Counted from the stretch's first letter, positions 1 to 12,054 are shown. The stretch is 64,000 bases of DNA from Siphlonurus alternatus (GCA_949825025.1 OX463778.1:10840733-10904732), one strand, 5' to 3'. Notes: a model not told the origin generated them from the letters alone. Translations and numbers: made by a program.

Positions 1-322
1 GCATTTTGGTGAACAAAAATAAGATTGGAATAACTAAAAATAAGGTGTTTCCTTTGCAATTTTGCCTGAATTATTCCAAAAATTAAATTTAAGTATCGAA
101 CTAAAAAAAAAAAAAAAAAAAAAAATGTAATAAATGGAGCGTAAAAAGCAATGTTTTTATAATTAATTTTAACTTTTTACAACTTCGAAAACTATTTTTA
201 AAGTGATCTTAATAATTTTCAACCACGACTCTTTCAGTGATACCCTTAACAAAAGGATTGACATTGAAAAGGATGTGGTTCATGTGGTTTTAAAAAACAG
301 AAACTTAATTTATATATATATA

Positions 323-427
323 GGGACATTCACAAAGGCTTAAGGCCCGATTTTAGGCTCAATTGTATATTTTTCCATGTCAGAATTTAGTAAGCCCTAA
401 ATCGGGCCTTGCCTTTGTGAATGCCCC
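323..427. mobile_element. Short MITE, CATTCACAAAGGC-ended
   Basis: About 105 bp with inverted ends GGGACATTCACAAAGGC and GCCTTTGTGAATGCCCC and an inner AAGGCCCGATTT pair. A second copy in the opposite orientation is at 26441-26537. Confidence 0.78.
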
Positions 428-3400
428 TTATAATAATTTAAAAATACTTCCTACTTCCTACTCTTAAAACCACCGTGAAATAAATCAGAGTAACATTGTT
501 CTGTTCGTAATAAATATTTGAGGGTCGATACATACACACCATTGCTAGCCAGGAGACAAAGAGATTCTCGCTAAAATCCCGGCCTCTACAAGTCAATCTG
601 TGAGTCATCAAAGGTCATAAGTAAATGATCAAAATTAATTGAGAGAAGCCCGAGAAGTGATTAACTTATGAAATAATTGAATCTCAAACCTTTTGCTGCA
701 GACTGATGGTATTTTAGATATACAGAAGTGGTGCGTTGTAATTTATTGATCGTCCTGTGGAATGACTTTATCACGTGGAACATTATATTGAAATTGGAAT
801 ATTTCAAATTAATTAGTATCTTAACGTGATGGTTAATTAATGTCTAAAATTGCACTCACAGTGGCCGCAATTATAAAAAGGTATATCTTTGTAATTTTTA
901 CTTATATTAAATTTATTATTACTTATTTTTTTTTGTGATAAGATATTGTTATAATTAATTTTACCCCGCTATAGGCATATTATATTATAAGTGAATGTAG
1001 AGCTATGGCTTAAATATTATTATTATTTTTTTTAAATAAATTTGTTTATTTGTAGAATTCGACATAAGACATATTACATCAAAAAATACAGTGAAAATCC
1101 TAAGAGTTTGAAAAACTCGTAGTCGCGCTTCAAAATTAGACCCCGTTGAATAATGTTCAACAATGTTATTCACTTTTGTAGGTCAAATTAATCTTAATAT
1201 TCTTAATCTCTCCCCATCAAATTGTCGTTCTTATTTTGTTAAATTAAATTGATGATATTTATTTTAAGCTTAAAACTTAATTGTGATTTTCCCCTCTTAC
1301 CAGCATTAACGAAGCAGGAGTAAATTCTGATGGTTCAAAACTTGACACAAAATAATTTAAATGGCATATGAAGGCACCACTGTACCAGAGGAAAGATTAT
1401 GCATAATCTTTTCTCTGCGACTGTATTCTCTTTTTATTAATATGTTTGGCATGGCTTAAGTTGGACACATGGTTGCAAATTATTCATATTTTGTATTTTC
1501 TATAAATAATTGATCTTTCATTCGTTGCATCTATATATATATATTTTTTTTTAATTAATTTTTTAATGATTCATTGGTTGAGTTGAAATCAAAATAAAAA
1601 GAAGAAAGGTATCATAATTGGTGCACATCAAGGGTAGGGTTTAATCTGGGGCGCTTTATTCTCTAAACAACCCGGCCAACCTTATAAAAAGTATTTTTCA
1701 CCCAAATAAACCAAATAAAAACAACGTGACCATAGAAATGTACGCTGGTCAAGTTAAAAATAATCTGAAGTACGAAATGCAATTATAAACTGCACGCATG
1801 GGACGAGAGTCACTCAAAATCACTGTTAAGCCATGAGTAATAAAATCCAACAAGGACGACCACATTTTGTGTTATGTTTTCAACTTCGCGGTAAAATTGA
1901 AGCCAATTAAAATGATTTTGTGTTTCCTCTTTCTCAATGCCCTTGTGACGTAAAAACGTCTGTTAAATTAATGATCGATCGCACTTTCGTCAAAAGTTTC
2001 GAACCAGTTTTGACCTGCTGACATTGAAGGCCTTCATGACGCAGGAAGTTCCCTCTTAAATTAATTGGCAATTATTTTTAATGTGAATTATGAAATATTT
2101 TATAATTTATTTAATATTTCATACTGATTTATTTTAATCGCTCCAAAAATGATCGATTGATCAGAATTAATGCATGTATATAACAATATAATAACAAGCC
2201 TGTGGAAAATTCTGTCACAATATTTTGATTCCTTCTATTTTGTTTTGATACAACAGAAAAAACTTATTTATTAATTAATCAGTAATCAAGGAAGCGTGAA
2301 AGATACATAATTAAATTAATTCAATAGTATAATGACCGTGAAAAATTATAAAATTATTTCGTCTGCACACTAGCTCCATCTGTAAACAACTTGAAGAACT
2401 AATTCCTCTGGACAAAAGTAAAAGTTGTTTGTATGAAAATAATACTGAACGATGTTTTTCAATGCGACCTCAAAACTTTGTGCCAAGGTCTGAACGCGGT
2501 TACACACAACAGAGTACTAATTCTCTGTCAAATATAATATGTGAGATGCAATATTTAAGCTTCATAGAAATAAATAACATGCCACCCTTGGCTGAGGAAT
2601 CTACGGATTAAAAATAAAAATATAAAAAGAGAAACAAATAATTAAAAAAAAATGCATTATTTTTTAATATAATTTTTTTATAGTTAAATTATTATTTCAA
2701 GGTTATGTTTGTAAAAAATAAAAAAAAATAATAAAAATATAATTATATAATCAAAATGTATACAAAAGATTAATAAAGTTAAATTATATATTTTGTCGGC
2801 AATGTTTTTTGTTTGCTCCATGGATTTAATTGTTACACAGGCACAAAGATTGAATTATAAAAGGATCGAGAATAAGCTGGGCCGGCGGGTTGACAAGAAG
2901 TTTGGCCTGACGAATTAGTTTCATTATTTTTTTCCTTGCATTAATACGAGTATTGTAAATATATATAAATATATATTAGTGCATATTCCCTTTTATGCAA
3001 GTGGTTAAGATAAAAAAAAAAAAAAAAAAAAAAAAATCGGAAGGGCCAATCAATTTTTATAGGGTGAATGGTTAATTATAAAAAAATAAGTGGGTTAGTG
3101 TCCACCAAATTAAGAGACCATAGATGCAAGTGTTTTCCATAGATGAAAATTTTAGTAGTTTTTGTAAACTTCCACCGATGAAAGCATCCTTTTCATTAAC
3201 GTGTGCAATGCAATATGCCCTCTATATGAGTCCATGGTGGAAATGTTGAACTAAATGTTTACTTATAATTTGAGAAACTTTTGTTCCTTTATGACAAACA
3301 CGCGACGTCTCTGATGGTCTCTGTACATTAACTTTAAATTTCTGGTGTGTGTGTGTGGGGGGGGGGGGGGGTACTATATAAAATATATATTTTATATATC

Positions 3401-4082
3401 CCTGCGGCATACTGATTCTCTAGATCCTCGGCCTGCACTTATATGGATAATAATTTTTGTATACTTATATGGTAAAGGTTAATGACCTTTTAATGAAACG
3501 TGTCATTGGAACCGAGGATTTTAATATATGCCTACAGGAGGTACCTATATATAATATTATAATAATAAGAAATTTGTAAACCCTGCATGAACTCTGGTGT
3601 GTAGTAGGTTTTCTGCACTTGACTTAATTCCTTATGCACTTTTGAATGCACTTGAGGACTTAGAGGTCAAATTGAGTGCAGAAAATGTGCTCTGATGGGC
3701 AGGGTTTTCGAAAAATTACATAATAAGCAGAAACAGGTATTGAAATTTCCACAGGTAAACAGGTCGAAGTCAAAACTAATACATCTAGAATTCTAAATTA
3801 TATGGACGCACGAAATTTATAATGTTTTAATTGTTCCCGGAAAAGTTAAAAAAAAAAAAAAAATAAAAACTAACTGTTGAAAAAGAGGAATACAAAATTA
3901 AATATTTGCCCTGGTTCACTCTCTTATTATGGGCTAATTAACAGCTTGAGGGTTCATTGAACAAAGGCTGGGACTTAATATATAACATAGTAAGTTGAAC
4001 CTCCAGTTTCATGCAGTGATAATCTGATAATCAATTAATTAATAAATGTTTCGGTTAATTTTAATTATATACATATTAACAT

Positions 4083-4120
4083 CAGGCCGTGGCGCCATCC
4101 TTTCCCTACCTTATCCTTAC

Positions 4121-4126
<6 letters not shown>
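4083..4126 (+). mobile_element. 5S-SINE 3' tail fragment
   Basis: CAGGCCGTGGCGCCATCC and TTTCCCTACCTTATCC match the 3' body of the full SINE (near 51399-51430). The fragment runs directly into an (AT)n tract. Confidence 0.65.

Positions 4127-4169
<43 letters not shown>
4123..4169. repeat. (AT)n microsatellite
   Basis: About 23 pure AT units directly after the SINE tail fragment. Confidence 0.9.
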
Positions 4170-4173
<4 letters not shown>

Positions 4174-4674
4174 CAGATACATGAGTCAAGTTCATTCTTG
4201 TGAAAATAACTCACAATCAGTTAATTAATACACTCTTTGGATAATCTAATTACCCCTGGAAAATTAATGGGTTTTCTATTAATGATATTTATTATTTATC
4301 AAATAAAAATTCTTGAATTTACGTTGCTCGTCGCACTCAACAGATGGCGAACGTTCACCAAGGTCACCACTGGAGATGCGTGAAGAACACTTGAAGCCTC
4401 TTTGTGGCACCATCAACAATGAAGCCGGCGGAGTGCTGGCGACGCTTGACTTTAATTTAATACGACAATTTTGCTTTGAATGTTGCAACTAGTAATTAAA
4501 ATATTTTATATATTGTGTTATGCTTTTGTCCGCGGACTTTACTTGAAGAGTGGACAATGAAATCATATTTTCACAACACACGAATTTGGTTCCCTCCACG
4601 TTACAAATAATGAGCACTCCCTTTGCTAGAAGCGCAGTGAAGCGATGTTTAGTTAAATTAATTTAATTAGCTTG

Positions 4675-5048
4675 AATGGACAACATACATGAAAAAAATT
4701 TATTGCAGAAATGAATAGAGGGTACCAAATTATGCTACTCTGAATTTTTTCAGATTTTTTTGAGACCCAGAACTATTTTTAATTAATTATTGAAAGTCCT
4801 GTGATTTCAGTTGGCACCCCTGAATCCTTAATAAATAGGATAGAGACAGGACGCCTATTGACGCCTCCAGGGGGCGTGGCCGCACTTTCAATAATAATTT
4901 AAAAGTAGTTCTGCCATGTCTCAAAAAAATCTGAAAAAATTCAGAGTATCATCAAGGAATTGAGATGTTACATCTCAATTCCTTGGTATCATAATTTGGT
5001 ACCCTCTATTCATTTCTGCAATATTTTTTTTTCATGTATGTTTCCATT
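4675..5048. mobile_element. Foldback MITE family F1, copy 1
   Basis: Arms of about 100 bp start AATGGACAACATAC and contain GGTACCAAATTATGCTACTC and TCAGATTTTTTTGAGACC, inverted at the other end. The centre has GACGCCTCCAGGGGGCGTGG. A 33-bp hairpin has been inserted into the right arm (4953-4985). Confidence 0.85.
4953..4985. repeat. 33-bp hairpin insertion inside an F1 MITE
   Basis: Perfect 15-bp arms (CAAGGAATTGAGATG) with loop TTA, flanked by a 7-bp direct repeat GTATCAT (4946-4952 and 4986-4992). The sister F1 copy has only one such site. Confidence 0.8.
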
Positions 5049-5160
5049 ATCATTGGAAATGGAATTATTTCTTTAATTGAAATTGAAAATTTCTCAGCTG
5101 ATTGTCACCCATGGGTATTTTTCAGGGATCGTTTGTTGTTTGTTGCACATATGCCATTAA

Positions 5161-5260
5161 GGACTACTATCGGAACCAAAAAGCTGTGCCCCTCTCCTTA
5201 TGGAACTTGTATGCTATTCAGGGGCACACCTTTTTGGTTCTGATAGTAGGGGCATCATCC
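5161..5260. mobile_element. 100-bp TTAA-flanked hairpin element
   Basis: Ends GGACTACTATCGGAACC and the inverted GGTTCTGATAGTAGG, with TTAA at 5157-5160 and 5261-5264. A related segment (CAAAAAGGTGTGCC ... GCTATTCAGGGGCATACC) is at about 45222-45300, over the start of a GON4L intron. Confidence 0.68.
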
Positions 5261-5403
5261 TTAATATATGTTGGTACACCGTTCCCTCCCATCTTTTCAG
5301 TATACCTTCATAAAAAAAAATAAGACAATTTTTGAGCATACTGCATGTTATATATATATTAAAATAGAATCGGATCTTGTATATTAAAAATGGGAGATGG
5401 GAA

Positions 5404-6045
5404 ACATGCAATTTTTGAAAAAAAAAATTTTTTGCAGAAATGACTAAAAGGCATCAAAGTATGCATGTATAATATTTTATATATGAATGAGATATTAGAA
5501 TGTGAAAATTTTAGTGGTTTAATCGAAAGAAGGGGTAAAAATATGGCACTGTGAACTTTTTCAGATTTTTCTGAGACCGGGAACTATTTTTAAAAAATTA
5601 TTGAAAGTTTATTTTATGACGTCACGGGCCCTATCCTTTTTCTTAAGGAGTGCCGCCCGTGACGTCATCAAAATAGACTTTCAATAATTTTTTTAGAATA
5701 GTTCCTGGTCTCAGAAAAATATGAGAAAGTTCAAAGTACCATATTTTTACCCCTTCTTTCGATTAAGCCACTAAAATTTTCACATTCTAATATCTCATTT
5801 TTCAGATTTTTTAGAGGTCAGGATTTATTTCTAAATTTTTTTACCGAGGTTGGGTTTAAACCCACGCCCCTTTTAGGTTCCATCATTTCATTAAGAAATG
5901 AGACGCCTCTCTCTGATGTACTTCTATTAATTATTTAAAAATAGTTCTCGGATTCTAAAAAACGTGAAAAAAAAAATCGACTACCATCTGTGTTCATTTC
6001 TACAATAAAATTTTTCATGCATGTTGCTGTCCATTGAATGTAATT
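5404..6045. mobile_element. Diverged F1-like foldback, split by another palindrome
   Basis: F1-like ends (TTTTTTGCAGAAATGAC near 5430; TTCATTTCTACAATAAAAT near 5993, then GTTGCTGTCCATT) enclose the separate palindrome 5486-5799. Unit B has no equivalent block between the flanking homologous sequences. Confidence 0.65.
5486..5799. mobile_element. Foldback element with CRE-like centre
   Basis: A 314-bp palindrome with arms of about 140 bp starting AATGAGATATTAGAATGTG. Near the centre each arm carries TGACGTCA (5617-5624 and 5660-5667) next to a GC-rich CGGGC block. Confidence 0.8.
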
Positions 6046-7035
6046 AAAATGGGGAAAAAAATACAAGCACAAAATGGATGTAGATTCCATTCGAGACCAT
6101 GCATAAGGTTAATTCATGATATTGTTCAGTCTTTGTAAAATACTTAACTGATTTCTAATTTTAGTAATTACTTAAATTACTATCTGATTACATCTTACTT
6201 TTGTTTCAAATGTACAGAAATTACCACTTGCATGTCGTCATGACGTTAATTTCTTATAGTTTCACAGATTTTACATGTGCTCAAACAATGTAACTATTGC
6301 TCTAATTATAATATCCTGCTGGTGTTTAAACCTTTCTATTATATTTACTTTTTAAACATTTTAATTGCGTAGTTCTTTTAATGACAAAAAAAAAACGCAA
6401 GTGTTTCTTAATTTGTCATACATATATATATTATATATATAGAACTCTCTAATGCGCGCGCAAATGCAGTGTATGCAAGGATTATAACTGAAAGCTAATT
6501 CAATTGTCTCATTGTATTATACTGTAAACAATATGGTATTATTTATTATTGGATAATTTATATTATGTAGTAAAAATTAAATTTATTATTTCCAACACTT
6601 ATGAAGGGTTTATTTATTTTATTATTATTTTTTACTGATGATAAGTAAAATGCAGATTTGATGTACCTTTATTAATTTTATTACGTAAATAAAGCACAAA
6701 AATATGCTATTCGTAAACAATAAAAATATTTTTCAGTGTTCGGAAACTATTAAAAAAGAATGATGATGAGTTTTGATCGTCACCTGTGACATTTTTGTAA
6801 AAAATAAATATGTATAAAAACTATAATTAATAATAATTTAAACAAATCTTGTTGCATAATTTAAACTTTATTCTATAGATATTTGTTTTAAAGTCCACTG
6901 TCGTATTTCACTATGAAAACATCCACAACCTGAGTACAAGAACCAATGATGGGCTATCACATGTTATCAAAATTATGTTAATTAGGGAGCTGATTGTGAA
7001 GCTGAAGGGTCAGGGGGTGTTCAAATAAAGCCAAT

Positions 7036-7120
7036 TAAGAATTTCCGTAAATTTACGGTTGAAATTATCATACATATATTTTTGTGTGCTTCAGTCTTAC
7101 GTAACTTTACGGAAATTGTT
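7036..7120. repeat. Small inverted repeat upstream of an F1 element
   Basis: AATTTCCGTAAATTTACG and CGTAACTTTACGGAAATT (one mismatch) are about 50 bp apart and directly abut the F1 copy at 7121. Confidence 0.6.
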
Positions 7121-7452
7121 AATGGACAACATACGTGAAAATTTTTTAATGCAAAAATAAATAGAGGGCACCAAATTATGCTACTATGAATTTTTTCAGA
7201 TTTTTTTGAGACCCGGAACTAATTTTAAATAATTATTGAAAGTCCTGTGATTTCAGTTGGCACCCCCGAATTCTTAATAAAAAGGATAGAGACTGGACGC
7301 CTATTGACGCCTCCAGGGGGCGTGGCCGCACTTTCAATAATTATTTAAAAATAGTTCTGAGTCTCAAAAAAATCTGAAAAAATTCAGAGTAGCATAATTT
7401 GGTACCCTCCATTCATTTCTGCAATAAATTTTTTTCATGTATGTTGTCCATT
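7121..7452. mobile_element. Foldback MITE family F1, copy 2
   Basis: A 332-bp element very like 4675-5048 along its length, with ends AATGGACAACATAC and GTTGTCCATT. It lies in the upstream region of CSP-A and has no counterpart in unit B, so it probably inserted after the duplication. Confidence 0.85.
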
Positions 7453-7985
7453 GTATTATATTGTCCCTCGAAAGTCTTGATCACCGGTACTCGAATTGTT
7501 TACAATCAATGCATGGAACAAATAATTGATTACATGCAGCTTGTACGTCATGTTTTTTAGTATCCTGCAACACGTATAATTAGTACGATTTAGTAATTTG
7601 AAAGTAAAAGCTCCTAATTAATTGGAGAGGCTGTAAAAATTACGTAAATTAAACAGCTAGTGCTGTGTGTGTGTCATAATCACATCATATAATTATCCTT
7701 TTAAAATTCCGGGAAACTCTAAGAAGAATTCCGGGCCCCTAAGTTCTATAATAAATCTTGCAAGAAATTTAGGATATATGTGAAACTGATGTATATTACG
7801 TTCCTATATAGAAATAAGAGTTTTCCAACTTTTCCAAAGTTTTGGGGTTTACTGCACAATATTTTTTTGTATTGTCATATTATATATATTATTATATCTT
7901 TTTAATATTAAAAAAAATGTCCTGTGCTCACTGTGCTGTCACAATGGAAGAAGAGTGGGATCACCTCAACTCCCCCCACCTCGTG

Positions 7986-7993
7986 TATATAGG
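7986..7993 (+). promoter_or_regulatory. TATA box of CSP-A
   Basis: TATATAGG starts 40 bases before the ATG. The block from about 7958 (GGATCACCTCAACTCCCC) through the ATG is nearly identical to CSP-B. Initiation 25-30 bases downstream of the TATA box would leave a leader of only about ten bases. Confidence 0.7.
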
Positions 7994-8025
7994 CTGGACC
8001 GACGGGCGCGCTACCACACACCGCC

Positions 8026-8404
8026 ATGACTCGCTCCGCCACGCTTCTGCTGCTCCTGTGCTTCGTAGGTCTGGCCCTTTGTGCACCACCACCAGATCAG
8101 GCGCGGATCCAAGGAGGGAGAGATGGGGGCGATCGCCCCTCCCAAAAGGTCCCAAAATACATTGAAGGTGTTACCACCCCCCACCCATCGCCCCCCTTCC
8201 CACCCCAAAATTTAACATTGCGGGATAGGGCACCGTCCCCCGCAGAGCCGGGGGCTGGATCCGCCCCTGCACCATATAAGTACACGGATAAGTTCGACAA
8301 TGTGGACCTAGATCAAATCCTCAGCAACGGACGTACTCTAACCAACTACATTAAGTGCCTGATGAACGAGGGACCATGTACCCAGGAGGGACGTGAACTA
8401 AAAA
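8026..8404 (+). CDS. CSP: CSP-A exon 1
   Basis: The ATG at 8026 is chosen because it opens a signal peptide rich in leucine (MTRSATLLLLLCFVG) and is shared with CSP-B. The exon carries the first two family cysteines and ends in phase 1 at a GTGAGT donor. Its length of 379 bases exceeds the 199 bases of the CSP-B exon by exactly 180, the size of the MITE plus one 8-bp target copy. Confidence 0.9.
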
Positions 8405-9408
8405 GTGAGTATAGTCTAGGAGTAGTGGAGAGTGTTGAAGCCAAATGAAATAAAGCTTAGTAAACAAATTTTGAGGTGATGAAGAGCTTCCTTGTCACAG
8501 GGGAAGAGGGACATAAAAATGGGTGGGGTAAAAGTGGACCATATTTATCTTGATCATCCAAATTTTAGTGCTTCAAAATCAATTAATTATTATTGTATCC
8601 ATATATCGTCTCAAAAATCGTTTTCTTTTTCAGTATTTCTTTTCAAATTCGTACATGTCTAAATGGAAATGCATATATGTGGTCAAAACTTTATAACCCC
8701 AGGAGCTTGAGAAAAAGTGTCTATAACGCCTTCACCGATCCTAGAGACCAGGTTATCTTGATGCACATATTATTAAAATGCACATTTTCTGCATGATTGC
8801 GAACTCTGATTAAATAATGTGTACTTATTTCATTTTCTTCAATTTTTATAACTTTTTAAACAAGTTTCCACATAAAAAAGTTATTACAAAAAGGGAAACT
8901 ATTCAAGGCCAATTTATATATTCACGTTTTAAACAGATTGTTTGCTTTTTTAGCTGTATTAAGAACTTGCAGGATGCAATTGCCAGATGCATATAAAAAT
9001 ATGTGAATATGCATCTATTAATGCATGACAAAAATTCGCGAAAAATAGTTATTAGAACAGTTGTAATAACTGAGACAGAGTTATTGGTGCAGCACTTACG
9101 CAATTTGAATGAAATTATACTTGATTCTAGCCCTTCAGTACGTCTTTTTGTAACTCAGCAAACTCTACCTGCTTTGCAGTTTCACCTTCGGGAGTTCCTC
9201 TCTGATGTTGACGATGTTTTTTGCTTATGTTTCAGAGACTCTGCCGGACGCTTTGTCCAACGACTGCTCCAAGTGCAGCGAGCGTCAGAAGGCCGCGGCT
9301 GAGAAGGTGATCAAGCACTTGCAGGACAAACGACCAGCTGATTGGAGACGTCTGGAGGCCAAGTTTGACCCCAGTGGGGCCTACAAGAAGCGTTTTCAGA
9401 CCTCATGA
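8026..9408 (+). CDS. CSP: Chemosensory protein (CSP-A), with a transposon-derived 60-residue insert
   Basis: Exons 8026-8404 and 9236-9408 join to 183 residues. CSPs are small secreted helical proteins that bind hydrophobic ligands in sensory lymph and other tissues. Residues 1-19 form a signal peptide ending near ALC/APPP. The family cysteines are present as C-X6-C (CLMNEGPC), 18 residues, then C-X2-C (CSKC). The intron is phase 1 after the Lys codon preceding the junction, its usual place in CSP genes (donor A|GTGAGT, acceptor TTTCAG|AG, joining as ELK-K-TLPDAL). The paralogue CSP-B is nearly identical but lacks 60 codons that follow APPPD here; these are a hAT-like MITE plus its target duplication, in frame and stop-free. 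The fold-forming part is intact, so this may be a CSP with a Pro/Gly-rich N-terminal tail, or a gene losing function. An AATAAA occurs at 9572. Family assignment is firm; expression is unknown. Confidence 0.88.
8098..8269. mobile_element. hAT-like MITE inside CSP-A exon 1
   Basis: A 172-bp element with terminal inverted repeats CAGGCGCGGATCCA and CAGGGGCGGATCCA (one mismatch). It is flanked by CACCAGAT (8090-8097) and CACCATAT (8270-8277), an 8-bp target duplication with one later change; CSP-B shows the empty site. An 8-bp duplication with CAG termini fits the hAT superfamily. It has no coding capacity of its own. A relative lies at 23161-23334. Confidence 0.88.
9236..9408 (+). CDS. CSP: CSP-A exon 2
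   Basis: The exon begins after a TTTCAG acceptor, completes a Lys codon and encodes TLPDALSNDCSKC and the C-terminal helices, ending RFQTS and TGA. Over the aligned part I count nine base differences from CSP-B exon 2, all synonymous. The C-terminus is three residues shorter than in CSP-B. Confidence 0.9.
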
Positions 9409-10846
9409 CTCCAAACTCAATCTAACTTTTTGCGATGACAAAATAATTAAATATCAATAACCGATAACCAAAAGTAGATGCACATCCACCGCCATGGAAA
9501 ATTACCTTGAGCAATGAAAATTTCCTTCAAACATATAGAGTTCAGTTAACTTATTTTACAGTTCTGTCTCAAATAAATTTTTGAAAATAATAGCGTTTCA
9601 TCATTAAAGCAACATGTTAAAAGTTAGAAGAAAATAGGTTCCTGCTGATTCTTCTCCAAAAATTCTACATTAGAAGAATCCTAGAATTGTAACATGGTGG
9701 CTTATGGAGAAAATTTTCTCACTGGAGAGCACTTTAACCCTGTATTCCTATATGTAAACTTTGAAACATCAAGCAACTTGTACCAATTTTTAATTGTATT
9801 TAATTAATTATTTATATATATATTATTATTTTTATTTATCTATTTTACCAATATAAAAAATTATAAGGCGGATGAGCAACGCAATCAGTGTACTTTACAG
9901 GGGCTGAATGAAAACATGCGCGCGAAGGCACCATGCTGGAGTATTGGTAGAGAACTCTGCATGCAGGCAAAATATTAAAAAAAATACATTATAAATGATT
10001 TAAAATGAATATAAAAAATGTCATGAGGTGAACAAAATGTTTAAAATAAAATTTACAAACTTTTGCCCACCTTAGAATTTAGAATCTTTTCTTTACAAAT
10101 TTTTAAATATATTTTTTTAAAATTTTGTCCTTCATGCTTATACATTGCGTAGCTCCACCGGTCCACCATCGACGACTGGCGGACAACTGTTGAAACTCCC
10201 GATCTGACGTCACATGCAAGCGCCTAATAATATACAACAATGAAACAAAAACTGCTTATATCGCACAAATTTAAATAGCAATTTGTTTAAGTCCAGTCTT
10301 CATATATTTTTTGAAAGTACATAATAAAATAAAATTTACAAAAATATACAAAGTCACTTTTATAAATTAGTCTTCTTTCATCTTTAAGACAATAGAAAAA
10401 TTTACTGTGAATTAAATGTTGTGAATTCAAGAATATATGTTTTAAATTTCTAGACATTATTTTTCTGCGATCATGTATGATAGTAAGTACTTTTTTACTG
10501 TAATTGACTTACCATGTTTAGGAACAACAACTTTGGATTTATTCCTTGTATTATAAGAATGAACATCGCTCACTATGTGTTTGAAATAAATTATTTTTTT
10601 TCTTGAACATAATACAATTAAAATGGACGAAAACATCATATTCCTAAAGGTTTGAACTTTTTTTTACAAGACTTCCTTTGTTTCAATTTTTTTAACATTC
10701 TTTAAAGCTATATGTACTGTACAGTGAGTTTGTGTGTAGGAGGAGAAATAATTGCTAAGTACTTACAGCAAAAGTGTCAATGACCTCCCATAACGTTGTA
10801 ATGTTAAATATGTTTAATGTAAATATAAAGTTTTCTTCGTCACCTG

Positions 10847-11065
10847 TACAGTCAAATTTACATGTTATTCCCTCCGGAAGTAGCCGGAAGTGTAAGGTTT
10901 CTGATCTTCCTATTTGTATTTCAGTGTTACAATTTCACACATAGGCCAGTAGTTCTACGTCAAACCACTCTGTAAAGTTTCAAAAAACTGAATTACAAAC
11001 AGAGGAGCTGCAAACTTCACACTTCCGGCTACTTCCGGATGGAATTTTAAATTAATTTTACTGTA
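10847..11065. mobile_element. Foldback element with CCGGAAGT arms
   Basis: TACAGTCAAATTTACATG and CCGGAAGTAGCCGGAAGTG are repeated inverted (CACTTCCGGCTACTTCCGG ... TTTACTGTA), spanning about 219 bp. Confidence 0.72.
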
Positions 11066-11245
11066 GCACACGTGGTAGACACCGCGTGACGTCACGCTCT
11101 CTGATCTCTGACCATGACCGAGTAGAACAAGTTGCATACTTTACGGGGGCTTCTGATATTATATAAATTCAACAAGAAAAATACATTTAAAATTATATAA
11201 TATATTTTTATTATTATAATAATTACAATTAATATTTTTGTCCAT

Positions 11246-11406
11246 CGTCCGGAATAATGAGCTATCTGCTATTTCAGGTGAGCGCAACAATGCAACCTTT
11301 ATTTTATATTGATTTAAAGCTCATAATTGCGCTCACCTGAAAAAGCAGATAGCTCATTATTGCAACGAAATCGTGGTATAAGCAAATAGCTCATTATTCC
11401 GGACGA
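11246..11406. mobile_element. CGTCCGGAATAATGAG foldback, copy 1
   Basis: CGTCCGGAATAATGAGCTAT and CTGCTATTTCAGGTGAGCGC are followed by the inverted block and then a further partial right end separated by ATCGTGGTATAAGC. The copy at 24172-24403 shares this extra block, so both descend from the extended form. Confidence 0.75.
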
Positions 11407-12054
11407 GAGACGGATGTTTAGGTTAAAAAGTATTAACTGTACCTAAATACAAACAATTATTTAAATATAAGTTCCGAAAAATGCTTTTTTGAATTGAATT
11501 TGAAAGCTAAATATTTATTAGCATGGATAAATCATAGAGTGTAATTTCTTCATGTTTATTACTATCAGATTTAAATGGTATCATTTATAAGTGAGTAAAA
11601 AATAAGTATGAATTCACCCTAGCATTAAATTTAAGGTATTTTTTCCACACATTACCAGCATGAGAAGAAGAGCGGTGGTCCAAACTACAAACGGATTAAA
11701 TATTATTATTATTATTATTTTCAAAATTTATTTTCCTCCTACCATAATACATATAATTTTTTCCCGGAAACACGTTGCATGGTGACTAAATTTCAGTTCT
11801 TGAAGCAACCGGAAGTCCTTGGAATCATATTTCACTTCCGGATACGACGTAACAAATTGTTCACGTTGTTTGTTGAATTTATTTGGCGTGTTTTATTTGT
11901 TCCTCAAAATTATTCAAATTAGTAGTTGTGTTTGAACAATTAAACATTTATAAATAATGGAAGTGTCAGCACATTGTTTATGGTGGGAAAAGAGCTAAAT
12001 TTAATTAAGTGTTGCTGTAGCTTCGAGTGTCGCCTCATCCATGCAACCACACTG

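Larger units (their letters stand above)
1..4674. other. Intergenic, no gene supported
   Basis: AT-rich DNA with poly-A runs (104-124, 3013-3036), the MITE at 323-427, a GT/G run (3345-3371) and the SINE fragment. A GC-richer patch at 4320-4450 is open on the minus strand (KCSSRISSGDLGERSPSVEC) but has no recognisable domain or convincing splice context. Confidence 0.6.
5340..9730 (+). repeat. Segmental duplication, unit A (contains CSP-A)
   Basis: This stretch aligns in order with 19220-25920: AGAATCGGATCTTGTATATT near 5366 and its partner near 19225; GATTCCATTCGAGACC near 6082; GGTGTTTAAACCTTTCTATT near 6322; the CCAATGATGGG region near 6944; the CSP promoter and exons; and 3' sequence to GTGGCTTATGGAGAA near 9699. 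Non-coding parts are strongly diverged and broken by unit-specific insertions. The outer limits are approximate. Confidence 0.75.

Noticed and set aside
4279..4488. GC-richer patch with a minus-strand frame
   Set aside because: No domain, uncertain splice sites and no neighbouring exons.
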